Source of the DNA: Hyunsoonleella ulvae
GTDB taxonomy: Bacteria; Bacteroidota; Bacteroidia; Flavobacteriales; Flavobacteriaceae
NCBI RefSeq assembly: GCF_016827605.1
Contig: NZ_JAEPJQ010000007.1
Span: forward strand, 106,861 to 170,860
Direction: 5' to 3'
Length of the DNA stretch: 64,000 nt
Positions 63,762-64,000 of this stretch are shown here, piece after piece. The notes under the pieces are model-generated. The model was not told where the DNA came from and ran no database searches. It saw only the letters and a program-made list of their open reading frames with translations. Position 1 is the first letter of the stretch; each line of letters begins with the position of its first letter. A program made the translations under genes and the position numbers.

Positions 63762-63880
63762 CGCAGCCCCTCTTAATCTCCCCAAAGGGGAGAAACTATT
63801 ACTTAATAAGTAATGATGCCTATTTTTTAAAAGTAAGAGTGGAGTTCCCCTCCTTGGAGGGGCTAGGGGTGGGTTGCGTA
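63760..63880. repeat. Palindromic dispersed element after the TruA-like gene
   Basis: The ends are related inversely (ACGCAGCCCCTC and GAGGGGCT...GTTGCGT). Inside are three hairpins: CTCCCC/GGGGAG (63778-63792), ATTACTTA/TAAGTAAT (63798-63814) and CCCCTCC/GGAGGGG (63847-63862). The GC-rich arms stand out against the AT-rich surroundings. A partial relative lies at 60252-60285. Probably a non-coding mobile or MITE-like repeat. Confidence 0.65.
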
Positions 63881-63914
63881 TTCTATGATTGCTCCAAATA
63901 ATTTTTGTTAAAAT

Positions 63915-64000
63915 TTAGGCTACAAACCTCAAAGTGTCTACATACGGTGTTTGCCTTTGTATCACAGCAAAGATGCGAGCGATCAATTTGTTTCTAATAA
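63915..64000 (-). CDS. 3' end of a gene entering from the right, possibly IS110-type transposase
   Basis: The minus frame is open from the window edge to TAA at 63915-63917. Its last residues read IRNKLIARIFAVIQRQTP then YVDTLRFVA. The KLIARIFAVIxRxxPY ending is like the C terminus of IS110-family transposases as I recall them, but 27 residues is little evidence. If right, an insertion sequence lies just beyond the edge, beside the palindromic element. Confidence 0.45.
   Translation of the reverse strand, partial: IRNKLIARIFAVIQRQTPYVDTLRFVA

Overview
The window looks like a chromosomal segment of a marine-type Flavobacteriaceae bacterium (phylum Bacteroidota). The DNA is AT-rich. Promoter-like sites follow the Bacteroidota TAnnTTTG pattern, and lipoproteins carry surface-export-type motifs such as C-S-K-D-D-D. 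A PorX-type regulator of the type IX secretion system, an LpxC-FabZ fusion and a TonB/OMP-type outer-membrane protein all fit. No rRNA, tRNA or CRISPR array was found.

Left third (1-23.5 kb, almost all minus strand): a surface or exopolysaccharide locus. Reading 5' to 3' on the minus strand from about 23.5 kb, it encodes a UDP-HexNAc 4-epimerase, a nucleotide-sugar 6-dehydrogenase, a Wzx-like flippase, a hexapeptide acyltransferase, four GT4 and two GT2 glycosyltransferases, a polysaccharide pyruvyl transferase, an EpsG/Wzy-like polymerase and an asparagine-synthase-like amidotransferase. A plus-strand beta-helix surface lipoprotein interrupts the run. Beyond it lies a tightly packed cassette of MBOAT acyltransferase, SGNH-like membrane protein and at least four tandem FemAB/BioF2-type acyltransferase paralogues; the fourth runs off the left edge and starts with TTG. 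The predicted polymer contains GalNAc-uronic acid, possibly amidated, and is pyruvylated and acylated.

24-36 kb: the plus-strand half of the polysaccharide system (DegT aminotransferase, PglF/WbpM-like dehydratase, Wza, Wzc). Then come aroB and proline dehydrogenase, followed by a minus-strand set with a second, soluble PglF-like dehydratase, a PglC-like initiating sugar transferase, a small membrane protein and alanine dehydrogenase.

36-53 kb: an outer-membrane barrel protein, a small membrane protein overlapping a 48-residue secreted peptide, tsaE and porX. These are followed by an HD-domain hydrolase and a lipid A/fatty acid block (lpxD, lpxC-fabZ, lpxA, efp, a second lpxD-like gene), then sucD, a DUF4082-like lipoprotein, fabG, a VWA membrane protein and a prohibitin-family protein.

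53-61 kb: a complete histidine operon, hisG-D-C-B-H-A-F-IE, headed by a classical attenuator: a 17-residue leader peptide with three consecutive His codons, an antiterminator strand and a terminator. Nearly every gap between his genes contains an inverted or direct repeat.

61-64 kb: a second beta-helix surface lipoprotein related to the one at 6.3 kb, a small membrane protein, a TruA-like pseudouridine synthase, a palindromic repeat element and the 3' end of what may be an IS110-type transposase.
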